A DNA stretch of 64,000 nt from Neolentinus lepideus HHB14362 ss-1 (Eukaryota; Basidiomycota; Agaricomycetes; Gloeophyllales; Gloeophyllaceae): positions 434,001 through 498,000 of the forward strand of contig KV425561.1 in NCBI GenBank assembly GCA_001632425.1, given 5' to 3'. Below are positions 1-13,109 of the stretch, one piece after another (the first letter of the stretch is position 1; each line of letters begins with the position of its first letter). The position numbers were made by a program, and so were the translations under genes. A model generated the notes under the pieces. It was not told the DNA's origin. It worked only from the letters and a program-made list of their open reading frames with translations, and searched no databases.

Positions 1-1582
1 CCATGTAATTGCACATAGCATCTGCCCGTCGTCGTCGTCATATCAGAATCTGATGTCAACTGGGACAGGATCCCGACTTACCCGCATTACCAGCGTACAC
101 CAACAGCCTAATGCCGTCATTAATCAAGTCGGGCAATAAAGCTGCGCTATTGTGCATGCCGTCTCCCTGCATCATGAATGCCTGGTTGACCTCCATGTTG
201 CAAGACTGGAAGTCGAGACTTGGATCGACACCGAGTGCCTTCTTGTTCGTGGCGTCGTTCATCCAGGTCTCGATCCAGTTCATCTGCTTGTAGCACAGAG
301 AGCCGTCCTTCTGCCGATCGCACTTCTTGCGTACGTCGTACAGATTCAGGCCGGTTTCTAAAATAGGAAAAAACCTTGTCATGAATTCGTGTTGCGGAGA
401 TGGTGAACTTACGTTGGAGAGGACCAAAGAGCTGGCCCCAGCAGTACAGCGCAGCCGGTACGCACGAGAGCCTCGAGTTGTAATCGTAACAGGACTTGAT
501 CAGGCGTTGACAGGTAGGGACGCGGGTCCGGAGAGCCTGGCACTGCGGGCCCTCGGGGTCGTCATAGATAGGGTAGGGACCTTCGCAGGCGTAGTCGGGA
601 ACAGACGCCATCTGATGGTATGGATCCGTCAGGCCGTTGGCAAGAATCACGGAAGCAAGGTTGATGGGGATCAGCTCCGCAGTGGGCGCCAAGGCCAGCT
701 CCTTGTTCTTCTTGTAGATGATTGACGCAATGTTAGGTGCATAGGTTCCGCCGTAGCTCTCCGCAGCCAGGTGGAAGGGTGAGTCGGCATACTGCGGGTA
801 CCTCTGCAGGAACAGCTCCAGGAAAGCGTAGACATCCAGGCCGGCAACAGGGCTGGTGTTGACCGTAGACCCATCGGAAGAGTATGAGTAACCGACACCA
901 ACAGGTTGGTCCAAGAAGATAACGTTGGCGTGAGTGTTCCAGCTGTAATCATTACGGGTCGTGTTTTTGCCCTCGTCAGCGATGCGACAGGGGCCGAGTT
1001 CGAACAGTAAACCAGTAGTGGAACTGCAGCCAGGTCCTCCGTTCAGCCAAAGAACGAGTGGAGCAGTCTCGGGGGATATCCTCGACTCAAAGAACCTGTA
1101 TACACGTGTTAGAGAATGCGCATTCGATACGCATATAGCCGACATCACCAGAAGAACAAATGCTTCCCGTCGGTGATATCAAGATAGCCCGAGTACTGTT
1201 TGACACTAGAGTCGCACAAAGTCGGTTCGGTGACCCTCAATGAATGCTCGGAGAACAAGGGGTTCGTCACAAGCTCATCTAATCCAATTATAAGTACAGT
1301 TGCCTGGGCCTCTACGTCGAGCCACTTACAGGTGAAGTCATGCTGCTTAATGTACTCCCTGCCATTGTGAATCCACTTCTCCACTCTCTCATCTCCCTTG
1401 AAGATAGCCTTCTCAACTTCTTCGACTGCGTAGTCAATGCCTTTCGCAATTCCGCCAAAGACCGAAGATGCAAGGTCGGCGTATCCAGTAATGTCTTCGA
1501 GTATGAGCTGCGTCTCACTTGCAGGAACGGCAGCTACAAACGGTACGAGAGATATTAATGACAACAATGCCGAGGCCCTCAT
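1..1582 (-). CDS. Serine carboxypeptidase (peptidase S10, CPY-like), 3' end beyond window
   Basis: Secretory or vacuolar serine carboxypeptidase that removes C-terminal residues from peptides. The ATG at 1582 opens a hydrophobic signal peptide (MRASALLSLISLVPFVAA), followed by a propeptide-like stretch and the S10 core. Visible motifs are VKQYSGYLD, WLNGGPGCSS (oxyanion region) and ESYGG (nucleophile Ser). Four introns are readable, at about 1329-1279, 1148-1096, 412-358 and 81-22. The last one splits a GAT codon, giving YAGNAD, so the catalytic Asp is about residue 448. The catalytic His lies beyond the window. All splice phases agree with the family alignment, so the gene looks intact as far as it can be seen. 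It runs tail-away from the PUF gene, with about 1 kb of upstream sequence. The family is certain; vacuolar versus secreted cannot be decided here. Confidence 0.93.
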
Positions 1583-2636
1583 GTTGACGAACACGAAGTT
1601 GGGAATGAGGGTGAAGGCAGGCAGCGGGCAGCGCCATCATAAACCCCGCAGCCACAACATATTTGGACCTATTTGCACCGTCGTCCAATTTGGATTTATC
1701 AGGTCTTTGTGGCACCGACGCCTTTAGCTCTCTTCAGCTATTCTCCTCAGTTCCAGCTCCTCCTAGCAAGGGTCATCATGCACAGAACAACCCTCCGATT
1801 CTATTCTGGAGATCCTTTCCTATACAGCTGTTCCTACGTTTACCGAAGCGTCGCAATGAGGTCTGCCTTGGCATTTGGGCCTGCCTCCTGAATTTGCTTT
1901 CTCTCTACGCCTTCATCGACATCCCGTCACGCGTCCCAAGTAGGACAGCACATATTTCCGACCGCTATTTTGTCGAGCTTGGATAAGTATTACCGTGGTC
2001 GTGCGAGATGCCGTCTGAGATCTCGGGCGTTCACTCGATGCAATCGACAATATATTGTAACAAAGCCCGAAGGACACATTTAACAATGGTAGTAACAGAT
2101 ACAGATGGGGTTACGCAAAAAAAGAGTGCAGATAGTATGCTAATAATTATGGTCCGATGTGTGTTATTATGCGAGCGATGAGGTATGTATGCGAAGAAAA
2201 CGAACGAACGAACGAACGAACAGCGACAGTCCCTAAATTTGAGACTAGCAGACGCCTTGGCACAGTGCTTCTACGAGACAGAGCCTCGTATGCCGAAAGC
2301 GTAGACGGAGCGAGATACTGGTCGAACTTGAAGATGCTAGATGTACATGTTGGTGCAAGCTTGGAATTGTATATGCAGTGGATGATGCATGATGATGCGA
2401 GATATTGCAGCCTTCTATTGAGCTCCCGAGATGCTTGAGTGCCTGAGTGGGTGGTGGCTATTTTCAAATTTGACAGCTTGATGATGGTTTGAGATTGCCT
2501 TGGATATATTAGACGCAGCAGGAGCAGGAGACGAAAAACAAGAAGTCGGGTATAAGCGGAGGACGCCATGCTCAGTAGCCGTAGTACGCCCGCTGTCAGA
2601 CTCAGTGAGTTCTGGAACAATTTCGAGGTTAGATCT
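1583..2636. other. Intergenic: upstream of carboxypeptidase, downstream of PUF gene
   Basis: About 1 kb. Short ORFs on both strands show no recognisable domain. It holds the (AACG)n microsatellite at 2199-2221. The half nearest 1582 should contain the carboxypeptidase promoter, but no clear TATA box was identified. Confidence 0.6.
2199..2221. repeat. (AACG)n tetranucleotide microsatellite
   Basis: Nearly six uninterrupted copies of AACG. It is intergenic and outside any supported exon. Confidence 0.9.
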
Positions 2637-5179
2637 TCATACCATTCTATCACTTGATAGAATTGACGAGAGGTAAGCTTTTGCTGCCTTGTACGGTATA
2701 TGGTAAACTCACAAGAGCCAGATGACTTTGGACCCTGTTTTGCAGCCGCGAAGAGTGACGATGTGTCCTCGAATCGCTTCGTACAGCAGAGATCTCTGGT
2801 CCTTGTCAGCCTGGGCGGGAGCGTTAGACGGTATTAATATACACAAAATTCCTCGAACTTACGTGTGGTAGGACGCTAGCAATCAACTGACTGCCTGTGG
2901 CAGACAAAGCTAAGTCAACGATCGTAGCTCTGCGACCGCTAGATAATGTTGTGTCAGAACTCATCTAGAACGATAGCGTCTAACACTTACCCCTTCGCAG
3001 GTTCGCACATGCGCCCGATGATCTGATCCAACGTGGCTTTCCCGCCTTCCTTCAGCGCCTTCGTAACTGATTTTGCTCCCTGCTCGTTCGTAGCATATTC
3101 AAGAAGGCCGGCCAGCAGGTGATCAAGAGCCAATCTCTTGTGCTTCACCGATCCATGTTCAAGAACTGTCCCAGAGGGAGTCAGGCAATGAATATGCGGG
3201 TGCGAAAGACGTACTGTGCTGTACACAATAAGAGCCCCACTGGTTCTTGGCAATCTGGCCGAATGTTACAGGACCTTGATTGAGCAACTCATTGACAATG
3301 TCGTCCTTGGCGGTCTCTTCCAGGTTCTCGAAGGCATGCTTCGATGTGTCAATGACGTGGCCTGCATCGACTAACTTGGCTTGACGTACCTGTACTACCA
3401 GCGACCCGGTTTCATGACAGGCTAGCGCCGCCCACTTACCTTTCAGAGCTTTATTAACGCTGTGAAGCACGGTGTCAGTAATAAACATCATTGTGGGATA
3501 TTTCATTGCTTACTATGCGAAGATCGGAGGCGCAGGAGGGGTCCAACTCAGTTCCATTATCTATTTTAATGACACTGAACGGCTCATCTCAGTCTTGTCT
3601 GAATGTAGCGACGTACCTTGCTCCAGACATGAGAAGCATGCTTGTTTACCAGAGTCTGAGCAGGATCACCCAAGAGGAGTTCAGAAACAATCAGGAGTCT
3701 GATATCTTCCTCGCAGTCAAGAGCTTTCTGCAGGACGTGGCATCCATAGCAGTTCGTTGCGAGATCCACGACTCGTCCCCTTGGTATTACGTCTAAGCTG
3801 ATGACCGTCATATAAACGGTCAGTACATACCTCATGCAGGCAACAATTTTACGTCTCTCTTCTGGACTGGAAGCAGCTTCCAAGCACCGCTGAACAGCCC
3901 AGTTTCCGAATCTATTGAAGGACGCATAAATCTATTAGACGAGCGTGCGAAAGATGGTGAAATGGACAGTACCTGTGTGCCATCATCTCGAAGCCTCTGG
4001 CGCATATAGCATCCACAATCTTGACCCTCTCCTGAACATCTGCTACTTTAAGCTTCTGTTGCAGGAATATCGAGGCCTGCTGATCAGAGGACTTAATAAT
4101 GCGCGCAACAAATACGTGATACGGGGGCGACGAGGAGGGGTGAAGAAGGGAGAGGAAGTTAATAGGCTGGAATGACTTTCCATGAGTTTGCAGATTCGAG
4201 ATAAGGATGACGTGTTGGCTTACCTCATGTGCTTGACTGGAGACTGCTGTTGCATGAGACGGCACAGATGTGCGAAGGGGACGATCCTCAATAGAGAGTC
4301 CCAAACCATAGTCGCCCATGGGTCGGTCTTCCGAACGCATCCAATTGTCGGAGGACGGGAGCTGTGGCTGACGCCAGTTGAGAGACATCCTCGAAGAATC
4401 GACTCGACTATTCAAACTGCTGCCGTAGGTGGGATGCTGGCCGACAGAGTGCGTAGAAGAATCTACGAAGGGCTCGAAGAAAGGAAAGGTATTGATGCGG
4501 GGGGAACTGGCATCATTGTGTTGTCCCTGACGATTCGGAGGCAGGTGAGCAGGATTAAAGGCTTCGGCAGAGGCAGAATTAATCTGTCCGTCTTGCTCTC
4601 CCTGATGCAGAGCTTGCAGTTGGGAGGGCAGATGGAAATCGTATGCGGGACTAAGCTTCACGTCGAAAGATCTAGCTGGAGAAAGATCGATTGGAGTAAG
4701 GAGAGCAGAATGAGCAGAGCTGGGAGATAGATCAGGAGAGTCATTGGCAGTAGCAGAGAGAGAAGTGGTTTGGATATAAGGCGCAGGTGAGTTTAGATTC
4801 AGGGTACGTAGAAGCTGCTGGACGTGCTACGGCGGGTATATGCGTCAGTACAAAGGCAGCTCAACGAATGACTGGATCGTACAGAGTCGTCGAAATCAGA
4901 CGCGGTGTTTGGCTTCCTACCGTCACCAATAGCACCGACAGGCTTTCGGCGATTGGCATTATTGAAGCCAGGTGGTCCGAAGATGTCTTCCTCTGTTGGA
5001 CCCAGCGAACAAGCCGTCCGATGACGCATGTTGTCACTTTCTGAGACGCTTGCGAATGATTCCATCGATTTTGGCCAGGTACTATCAGACGACTGAGGCT
5101 GAGGCGCCCATATGGACGACATGGTCGAACGAGAACGCGACGGCTGCTGAGTGAACGGCGGGGTGGAGGAGTGCTGCAT
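2637..5179 (-). CDS. Pumilio/PUF-family RNA-binding protein
   Basis: Cytoplasmic post-transcriptional regulator expected to bind mRNA 3'UTRs. The N-terminal third (exons down to about 4200) is Ser/Pro/Gln-rich and disordered, starting MQHSSTPPFTQQPS. The Pumilio homology domain follows. Successive repeat cores are readable across exons: FGNWAVQR, NCYGCHVLQK, HASHVWSK, ETGSLVVQ, QWGSYCVQH, EQGAKSVTK, ATGSQLIAS and TGSKVIW. The repeats resemble the divergent Jsn1/Puf1-2 type more than canonical Puf3, but no RRM was seen. At least eight short introns interrupt it. The last exon is the least certain: an intron ending in TGATAG gives only three codons before the stop at 2637. A TATA-like box lies about 60 bp upstream of the ATG. 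Confidence 0.88.
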
Positions 5180-5236
5180 ATTTGGAAGGGGAAGATGAGG
5201 GTTAAGAGCAAACAGCGATGACGGGCAGGGCGAGCA

Positions 5237-5243
5237 TTTTATA
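5237..5243 (-). promoter_or_regulatory. TATA-like box of the PUF gene
   Basis: Reads TATAAAA on the minus strand, about 60 bp upstream of the PUF ATG at 5179, a plausible distance for a core promoter with a short leader. Confidence 0.45.
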
Positions 5244-8200
5244 CGCGTCGGGGCTTCGAGTGTGAAGTGAAGTGTGGATGCGTCAAGGCTGAGAAGGACA
5301 GAGGAAAGGCCAACGGTTTACCCAACTAGGTATCGTGCGCTCCGAAAGAGGGAATGCATACATTCACACGCCACACTGAGCTTCGATGGCGCATCCCGCG
5401 CCCTCGCATGTCCGGCAGAAGCACAATCGGGCCATACATTAAATTAAATAATCGACTTTGCAATAGCTAGTGAAGGGACAAGTCGCCTCGGCCTTCAACT
5501 ATTGGCCTGTAGAACAGTTGGCCATCTTGCGGATCTGCTTGCCATGCCCGCGTTCGGACCCGCTTCCTTCTCTACCTCGATCGAGTATTTGCATGTCGAC
5601 AACGGATCGTTGCATTCGCAGCCATCGAGGGAAACAGGATGCTCCATTTTTCACGTCACCAAGAGAGGCGTTTCGTAGCCTTCTTCCAACTAGATACCGT
5701 ACTGAAAGTGAATAATGCCAGGTTCCCTCACGCTCCTACCGGGATTCATGACAGCCTTGCGTAGCAGCAATACATATTAGACCTTGACACTGGCAGGAAA
5801 CCGGATGGATATTAAGGACAAGACACGGCGAACACACTAGAGACAGGCATTTGGAGTACATCCAAGGCGGCACAGGATAGACTTCGAGTACGGCTTCGTC
5901 CGAAGTCAGACAGAGGCCTGTCGCTCGCGATTCGACATGTATGTATGGATACTGTGAAACACCAGAGAGGCATCCCAGTCCGCAAATCACTTCATGAGTG
6001 GGAAACATACACTCGTTGACGATCATGAAGGTAATCCGACTTTTGACCCGCGCAACCCCCAGTTTCGCAGAACGGAGGCCTGAAACGCACAGATGGTCGG
6101 ACTCCGCGGGTCAAGCATTTATCCTACTCGTTCCATTCACGTCTTCTGGTACAACCGCTAGAAGTATGTTTTGAAATCGAGGTATCCGAAACATCTGCCT
6201 ACATCGCTTTCGAGATAAAAGGTGATCCAGTTAAGTACAGAGTACGAAAGCCAACGTCCACAAACCTGGTTTTCGCCCGAGATATCCTAGTCTGGGCCAG
6301 CCTCCAAGGCCACTAGCGCGGTGCGAAGGCTCCGTAGTTCAAGTGGCCAGATGTTCAACAATGTTCGGCGCCTGCCTGCGACTGTATGGCTATAAGTTCG
6401 ATATGGGAGAGAGCAACGTACATCTGGTCCCCCCTCGGTGTTGGCGTCCGCTCCGATGGTCCGGCGGGTCAGCAAGAATGATAAGTTGAAGATCAACGGG
6501 TCCCAAAAGACGGGTTCCTGAGCTTGTCGCTTTTCAAGATAGACGAAGGTCGGCATGTATATACGCCGATGGAACCCCGCGGTCCGTCAATAGGGGCGAG
6601 CCCAGAAGTCCAGTCCAATTGTTCTCTGACTACACCACCACGATGCGAAGGTTGAAACCTTCGACGACGGAATACTTGTGATACCACAACCGCAGGCTAT
6701 TTCGAAGAAAGACAGATTGAACGTGCCTTCAGGAGATCAAATACCAACGAGGATAAATAATGAGACAACCTTCTTCGCGCAAGTCTCCAGTGTAGACATC
6801 CATTTCATGACACCGACATCGCCCAGGGGAAACATCAGAACAGGACTGATGCCATCCATTGTCGTAAAGAAACAACCAGCATTGAACCCGAACGGCGGAG
6901 ATTTGTGTATGCATCGTAGAAAAGACTAGACAGGTGTGATGATCAAGGTGTATAGAACCAACGGTTGAGTCCGGTGCGCGAAAATCACTTCAATTACTAT
7001 GAACGTGTAGTCCTTTCTGGGGTTAAGTAGGTCCCACTTATACGCGAAATCGGCCTAGGCGCGCCAGGATGCGGTCGTTGTTGGCATGATGGGCACGGGA
7101 GCATCCGCTAGATTGTTGGCGGGAGATTGTGGGCGGGAGATAAGGGGTATGTGTTGGGTGGCAGTGCGTGAATTGGAATACGGTGCACCGTCGACCCGTA
7201 ACGTGAAGGACCTGAGAAATGCCTCTACGGAACAATCCGTGCACCTCGTCGGCAAGACATACATGCAGGAGTAGCCAGAGGAATAGGTACGCGTTGTGCG
7301 AGAGCATAACAATTGCAAGTTTGGATCCTGACCAAACCAAAAATGAGGGATATATGGGTAGACATGCCGTAGGACGGGGCCCGGGAAAGGAGCACGATTC
7401 ATTGATGGTGGTCTTGTCAGAACCAGAGGTAACGTAATTCTTGCGGAAGCTGTCTTTGAGTAGATCTCAGGTCGCGCAGAATGAGCTTCGGTACCGTGTG
7501 AGGCGGGCCGGATAATAGCATCCAAAAAGCGTTAGCACAGATGAAGTCATTGAGACGACAGGCTACCGAACCTAAGCCCAATTCGACATTCGACATTCAA
7601 CGGTCTACCCTGAAACTTCTTGACGCAATAATGTGTGAACATAACATATTACATCAAGGCCATCTACGTGATATTATTGCCTCAAGAGTTCGGAGAAACG
7701 CAGTGGTGACGAGAGCCTACATGGAGACTCGAGAGCCGCTTCGGGCGAGAGTGGGCGCCGGACACTGATAAGGGCAGCCAGGGTCAGTTGCTGAGTTCTA
7801 AGAGCGGCCAGCCAAATATAGGTCCCTATGTCTTAGTCGGCGAAGCTGCCTCGAGGTCTCTCCAGGGTGCGACGCGCATCCTCGGAGACAGCCAAAAGCG
7901 CAAAGAAGATATGTCCGCTACTTTTGCCCCACGACATAACGTACACGTGTATTGGTTGACCGAAAGAACGATAGATCATGGGACGGCGACGGTCGCCAAA
8001 ATTAATATTTAAGTTTGTCCCTGCGAGTGCTGCGATGTCCACAATGCGAGCATCGGACAGAATCCATGGCTAAAACGTGTAGCTGAAATCCCGCAGACCT
8101 GCGTCAGGAACAAGACGTCAACGGTCAGTAAGAGATGCCTCGTAAGCTTCATGAAGATGTGCAACAAGACTCACAGCAAGATACGGCCTCGAGCTCGAGG

Positions 8201-9533
8201 TAGCGTTTCAAGGAGCACGTCCACTCGCCTTCTGGAAGAGTAGACGAAGAACCCCCATGTGGGTATAGGGATGCGCAGAGCGTAAGTATTGGCAAACCTC
8301 TAGCCTTGGATGATCCTATGGCGTCAAGGACACACAACGTAAACCAATTGTCGGGCTCTAAAGCTGAGTTTGCGAAGTACTACGAACCCTGGACAGTCGA
8401 TTCGTCCGGGTTCTGGGTACTTACACTTTCGTCCGCCCGTCGGTGCCTTAGGGTGCATTAGGTAAGATGTGACCGATACCGTCGTCCGGAAACTGAGAAA
8501 GACCACAAAAGTGCAAAGACAAGCTGTGGAGAATGATTTGTGGAGAAGGGGTCAGCTGATGGATGCCCTAGGCTCTTCATGCATCTATATGGGCATTGCG
8601 GGGTCATCTATGGCCTATCTGGACGGTGCTATCTTAAGGACCCAACAATGTATTCGTGGACTGATCAAAACAGGATCAGGCGTATCCCATACGAATGGCG
8701 GCGATCACAGGCAACATCGGCGGCATGAAGAAGCTGATCAGAATACGCAGCGTGGGATGGTGTAGCAGACATTGTAGCGGAAGCTGGGACATAAGATGAC
8801 GCCCATGGGTCGAGAGATGCAGAACCGTTATAGCTCATGCGAGAATGACCAGGTGGCACTCATGAGCCACAACAGAACCCAGGATGCGAAGATGGGTGGC
8901 AACAGACGGCAAGATCGAAGCTTGACAAGGGGCAGGCAGGACAAGATTGATGGGCCATTCCCGGGGAGTTGGCCAGCAGTCGGATTGTTTTCTCATCTCG
9001 CCTAGTTAATTTCGGTTGTAAGTATGATCGGTGCCGTTTTAGGGTCGTGGTACTCGATGTACTCACCTCCAGCCGGGACGGCGATTCTCATGAATTCATA
9101 TCTGATATGCAAAGCAGCGTTGGCATACGAGCATCGTTACGGGATCCGAGTGAATGGGCTCTTCACGCGGAAAACACGACCGAGACGAAGGTTTGAGCGG
9201 CAGCCGGGCACATATGACGTTAAAAAGATCCATTCAGCAGACGGACATAGCGCGTTATGATATTCGTCGCCGCACCTGATATGATAGAGGAACGGCGCCG
9301 CGGCTGGTGAGAAGAGCAGTCCGGGCATTGCCAGAGGCCGTGGTCCGCTCGTCTGACAGCGACCACTACGCCGTCTATCCCTTACGTATCAGAGCTAAAT
9401 GGCATCCTCCAGGGTTCCCTGCTTCCACCGTCGACGTCTCTTACACTCTTACGGCGGCCCCCTGCCTATTCTATTCTTTCCCCGGTCAAACGGGGATCTC
9501 ACGTTCCTGCCACTATAATCAGTCGCTATTCCG
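5244..9533. other. Gene-poor 4.3 kb stretch, no supported gene
   Basis: The longest open frames (for example 7055-7525 minus and 8469-8765 plus) have no recognisable domain, and I could not chain them with consensus splice sites into a family I know. Some minus-strand segments around 8600-9000 are hydrophobic and could be decayed exons of a membrane protein, but stops interrupt them. No rRNA, tRNA or complete transposon is apparent. Either end must contain promoters, for the PUF gene and for the F-box gene at 9596. Confidence 0.55.
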
Positions 9534-9542
9534 TATATATAA
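9534..9542 (+). promoter_or_regulatory. TATA box of the F-box-type gene
   Basis: TATATATAA about 54 bp before the ATG at 9596, on the same strand. Confidence 0.5.
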
Positions 9543-9595
9543 CTTGCATAAAGCCGTGCCCTACCCCGGTTTTCCTCTGGTCGTTGTCCGCTGCG

Positions 9596-11882
9596 ATGCT
9601 GCTCGAGATGGTCGTCCAGACATGCACCATCTGCCGCGTTCCACGCGAGATCCTCGACGACATCGTCTTCGAGGCTACTGTCGCAAACCCTCTTGGCCCT
9701 GTATCAAATCCGCTCCTCTTCACCTGCCAGTATTTGTACAACTCCCTCAGTATCGCCAAGAAGGACTCACACAGCCTATATGCTCGCATCTTCAAGGCAA
9801 AGTTCGATGTTGGCGCCGCTGTTCGCCGCTTCGGTAACCGCGCTCGTTGGTCGTCCAACCTTGCCTCGCAGTGTCGGGTGTACTGTGAGACCCTACGTTT
9901 CATCCGCCATCGGGCTACCATCTACACGTCGATTCACGAGCTTGAGCATCATTTCATGGTAGCGTTCTTGATGATGAGCGAGAGTGACGGGAAGAACTGG
10001 GTGCAGCTAGAGCATGCTGGTCTGGCGAGGCTGGTGGACGACTACCTCCGCAATAATCTATGGAGGAATACAGAATTGAACGCTGGGTGGCCGGAGGAGA
10101 CAACCATCAACTCTCTTGTGCTCTGGTTAGCATGGTTCACCTGCACAAAAGGTGAGTATATTTGCTCGTGTCCCTCATGTCTGTGGCCTCACGTCTCTCC
10201 CCAGAGCGGCTGGCAGCTGAGAGTATTCAAGACAGAATGAACATGATCGGTATGGTGATGCCTTATGTACAGCTTGCGTTCCGCGTAAGTATCCGCCTCG
10301 GTGTTCGTATCTTCAATCCCTGACGACGCAATACAGTACCCGGCTTTCCATGCCCCTGACAATCACTACAACTTTCCCCTTCCTAACGAATACGAGAACA
10401 ACTACCCAGCGTCTGTCGTCACTGCGCATGGCCGCTGGCCGCTCTACCGCAATCAAGCATCTATTAGGAACGTCATCAGACACTACGGCAAGGAATTCGT
10501 TATCTCTGCGCCTCTAATCTCGCAGGCGGCGAAGCTCATTTACTTCTCGCGGCGGGAAGTCGATCCCATCCGAATCCCTCCACACCTTCCGCTTACCCGG
10601 GAGCATGCACTTCAGCAGGGACTGGAGTTCGGACCGACGCAGGAGGATGTTAACGAGTTCAATGCGTTCCCACAGGCGAAGTTGCTTCCCAGGCAGTACT
10701 GGAACTGGGAGGACCAGCTGTCGGAGGACCAGCTGGAGCTGGAACGCAGCGGTGGGTGGTATAGGTCTCTGAGGACTGGAAGCGCAAAGTGGGATAATGA
10801 CTGGGAGCGGTGGGTTCGCTGCTACGACCCTCTCAACGAGCTGGAGCCCGCTTTGAAGGGTGTCGTGTACACTTATGGGATGATGAACGGCCTGTGGCAA
10901 GGCCGCCTTCTCGTACGTTCATTACCGTTCATGCTGTGATATATGAGGCCGACCGCCTTGTAGGTCGCGAGCGAGCCTAATTACATGGCTCTTGTCACCA
11001 CTGCCCAACGTCCACCGACGTTCCCCCAAAACGACCCCTTCATCACTGGTCGTCCCATTTACATGCGTCTGCGCGAGCACCACTGCATTGACCCGGAGAT
11101 CGCTGTCCCTATCGGTGGAGCCGGGGACAACTTTGACGACGGCGTCATTAACGGCTGGTTCGGTCCCATTCGTGGTCACTTCGAGAACCAAGTATGTTAT
11201 GTATCCGTCTACGTCTGACCAGACGGTGTTACTTATCACTGTACAGGGAAAGCTGACGTGGCTCGCGATGGACGATGATCACGAATACAAGTACGAGACA
11301 TTCGTTGAGGGCAAGCCGAACTCGCACAACCCGGAAACGTGCGGCATGTGCATTGGCAATCGTGAAATCGAGGAAGAGGAGCATGAGGAGTATGTACGCG
11401 CGGTCTCTGCGTCTATCCGCTCGGCTAGTGAAGAGATCGCGTCGTCTCCGCCAGGTTCACCACATGGGCAGTTCGAGGATGACTTTGTCGAAGCCGGCCT
11501 CGGTCGCGAGCACGACGAGCATGACGATTATGTTCGGAGTGATTGCAACGGTATCACTGACATTATCTTCACCGGTGGGGTGAGTATCTTCTTGTAACTT
11601 GCTAGATCGTCTTCGCTTATTAACTTGCAGACGGAGGACCGTCATGGACGGGCTTGGGATTTCTACCGCTACTACGGTCGAGTGCGTCTTTGGGACGGTC
11701 TGATCGCCCTCGTTCGCGTGCGCGTCGATCCCAACGGTAACGACGATCTTCGCGAAGGTAGAATGATTATTCGCGGCTACGTCATTGCTGGGCAGAACTT
11801 TGTCGGCACCTGGCGCTACTGGAGCCCGGATGTTCACTCCTTTGCCATCGAAGGACCCATCGTCTTGTCAAAGCGAGAGTAA
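9596..11882 (+). CDS. F-box-like protein of the basidiomycete-expanded type
   Basis: Likely SCF-ubiquitin-ligase substrate adaptor, inferred from an N-terminal F-box-like helix bundle (VPREILDDIVFEATVANPLG then LLFTCQYLYNSLS, residues about 14-50). The rest is a long conserved region of unknown function. The start is the ATG at 9596 just downstream of the TATA box. Five GT-AG introns lie near 10151-10204, 10285-10335, 10912-10962, 11192-11247 and 11582-11630, all in phase. The model ends in YWSPDVHSFAIEGPIVLSKR. Mid-protein landmarks are WNWEDQLSEDQ, GRPIYMRLREHH and WDFYRYYGRVRLWDGLIA. An acidic patch (EIEEEEHEEY) lies in the penultimate exon. The splice pattern and continuous frame make the gene real; the F-box call itself is moderate. 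Confidence 0.8.
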
Positions 11883-12382
11883 ACGTTCGACGTGCTTTCT
11901 GATCTGGCAGTTTTATGCTTTTGGTCCCCCTTCGCCTCTCAAAATGTATCATATTTTCTTGCATTCACCTTTAATCGTCTTGGTAGTCTCCCCTGGCATG
12001 AACATTGCAATACTCATAACATACCCCGCACATGCACATACTTCTTTCCCTGTATATCATTGTATTTCTTCCGATTTGTCGCATATCGCATCATACATAC
12101 TCCCCATGCATATCTATGTTGTTGTTGTAATGCCGGTAAACTTCTGTATCAGTTAGCCACAGATTAATACTGTTTTTGGGATTGATAGTGATTACAGTGT
12201 AATTCACGGTCTCTTTGCGATCTGTGTCTACAGTTGGGGGACTCCCAGGCGGTCTAGTCGAACTAGTAGTAGTCTTGTCATGATTGAACGCAGCACTTTG
12301 ATTTTGCATTCAAAATTCAAATTGGGCGATCGGTCCATGGACTGTGAGTTATCTCTGCCTGGCCACAAAAGATGAGAGCAAG
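11883..12382. other. 3' flank of the F-box-type gene
   Basis: T-rich sequence with only short frames. It presumably holds the 3'UTR and poly(A) site. No gene seen. Confidence 0.5.
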
Positions 12383-12916
12383 TAAGTTCCTGGGAGACAA
12401 CAGTCCTAGGACTATCCGGCTTAGTCAGCAATCCGAGGCCACAAACGTTTTCAACGTGTGGCGTGGGTAGTTTGGGCTCTATTCGGACTCACCGACGCGT
12501 CGCGGCCGACGCACAGAAAAGCACTTGCCACACTCTGATGCGACTTGAGTTGCAGCGCCGGGGCCGTGCATCGGAACGGCGCCTTGGTGGCGGCACTAGC
12601 GAGAGTCGAACATTGTGCGATGGCGGCGACTCTGGCTGCACTCTTTGCCCGTGCTAAGCCAACTCGACTTCCATCTCTGTCATTGGCTGATACTTTGTGC
12701 GCCTTACGGAGCGGTGCAATTCAGCTCGGTCAACACCGACTTGATGTATTTGGTAGCGGGCGGAGTTACCATAAGAGGGGAGGGCGGGACTCCCTTAATT
12801 ACGCCACAAGTAGTAAAAATACCCGTTGCGCTGTCCGTAACCAACATCAAATAAGAATAGATAAGTTCCTCGGGAACGGACTGTCCTAGGACTGTCCGCG
12901 GACTCCCAGTAACTTA
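12383..12916. mobile_element. MITE-like element with palindromic ends
   Basis: A terminal motif occurs as an inverted pair: 12383-12416 (TAAGTTCCTGGGAG, then CAGTCCTAGGAC) and 12880-12916 (the reverse complement, ending CTCCCAGTAACTTA). A third copy in the forward direction at 12861-12898 makes the right end itself an imperfect palindrome of about 57 bp centred on CCTAGG. TA dinucleotides at both limits could be the target duplication. The interior encodes no recognisable transposase, so this looks like a non-autonomous element of about 534 bp. Confidence 0.55.
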
Positions 12917-13109
12917 TTTGTTCTGTAAAAGATACAGTACGTTTGAATTCTCAGAATCCGAGTCGTGCTTGTATGCTGCCGACAAATCCTCACACGATGA
13001 CCACACTATATCAAGAGGAAAGGTTCTAATTTATTAATACGGGACTCGGAGGCTCCAGCTTCCAAGATTGCGGTCGATCGTCGGATCCAGGTACCGTTCA
13101 ACGTCAACG

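Noticed and set aside
2147..2653. 168-codon minus frame as an extended C-terminus of the PUF protein
   Set aside because: Joining it in frame needs an intron of only about 27-29 nt; the 66-nt intron gives an early stop instead.
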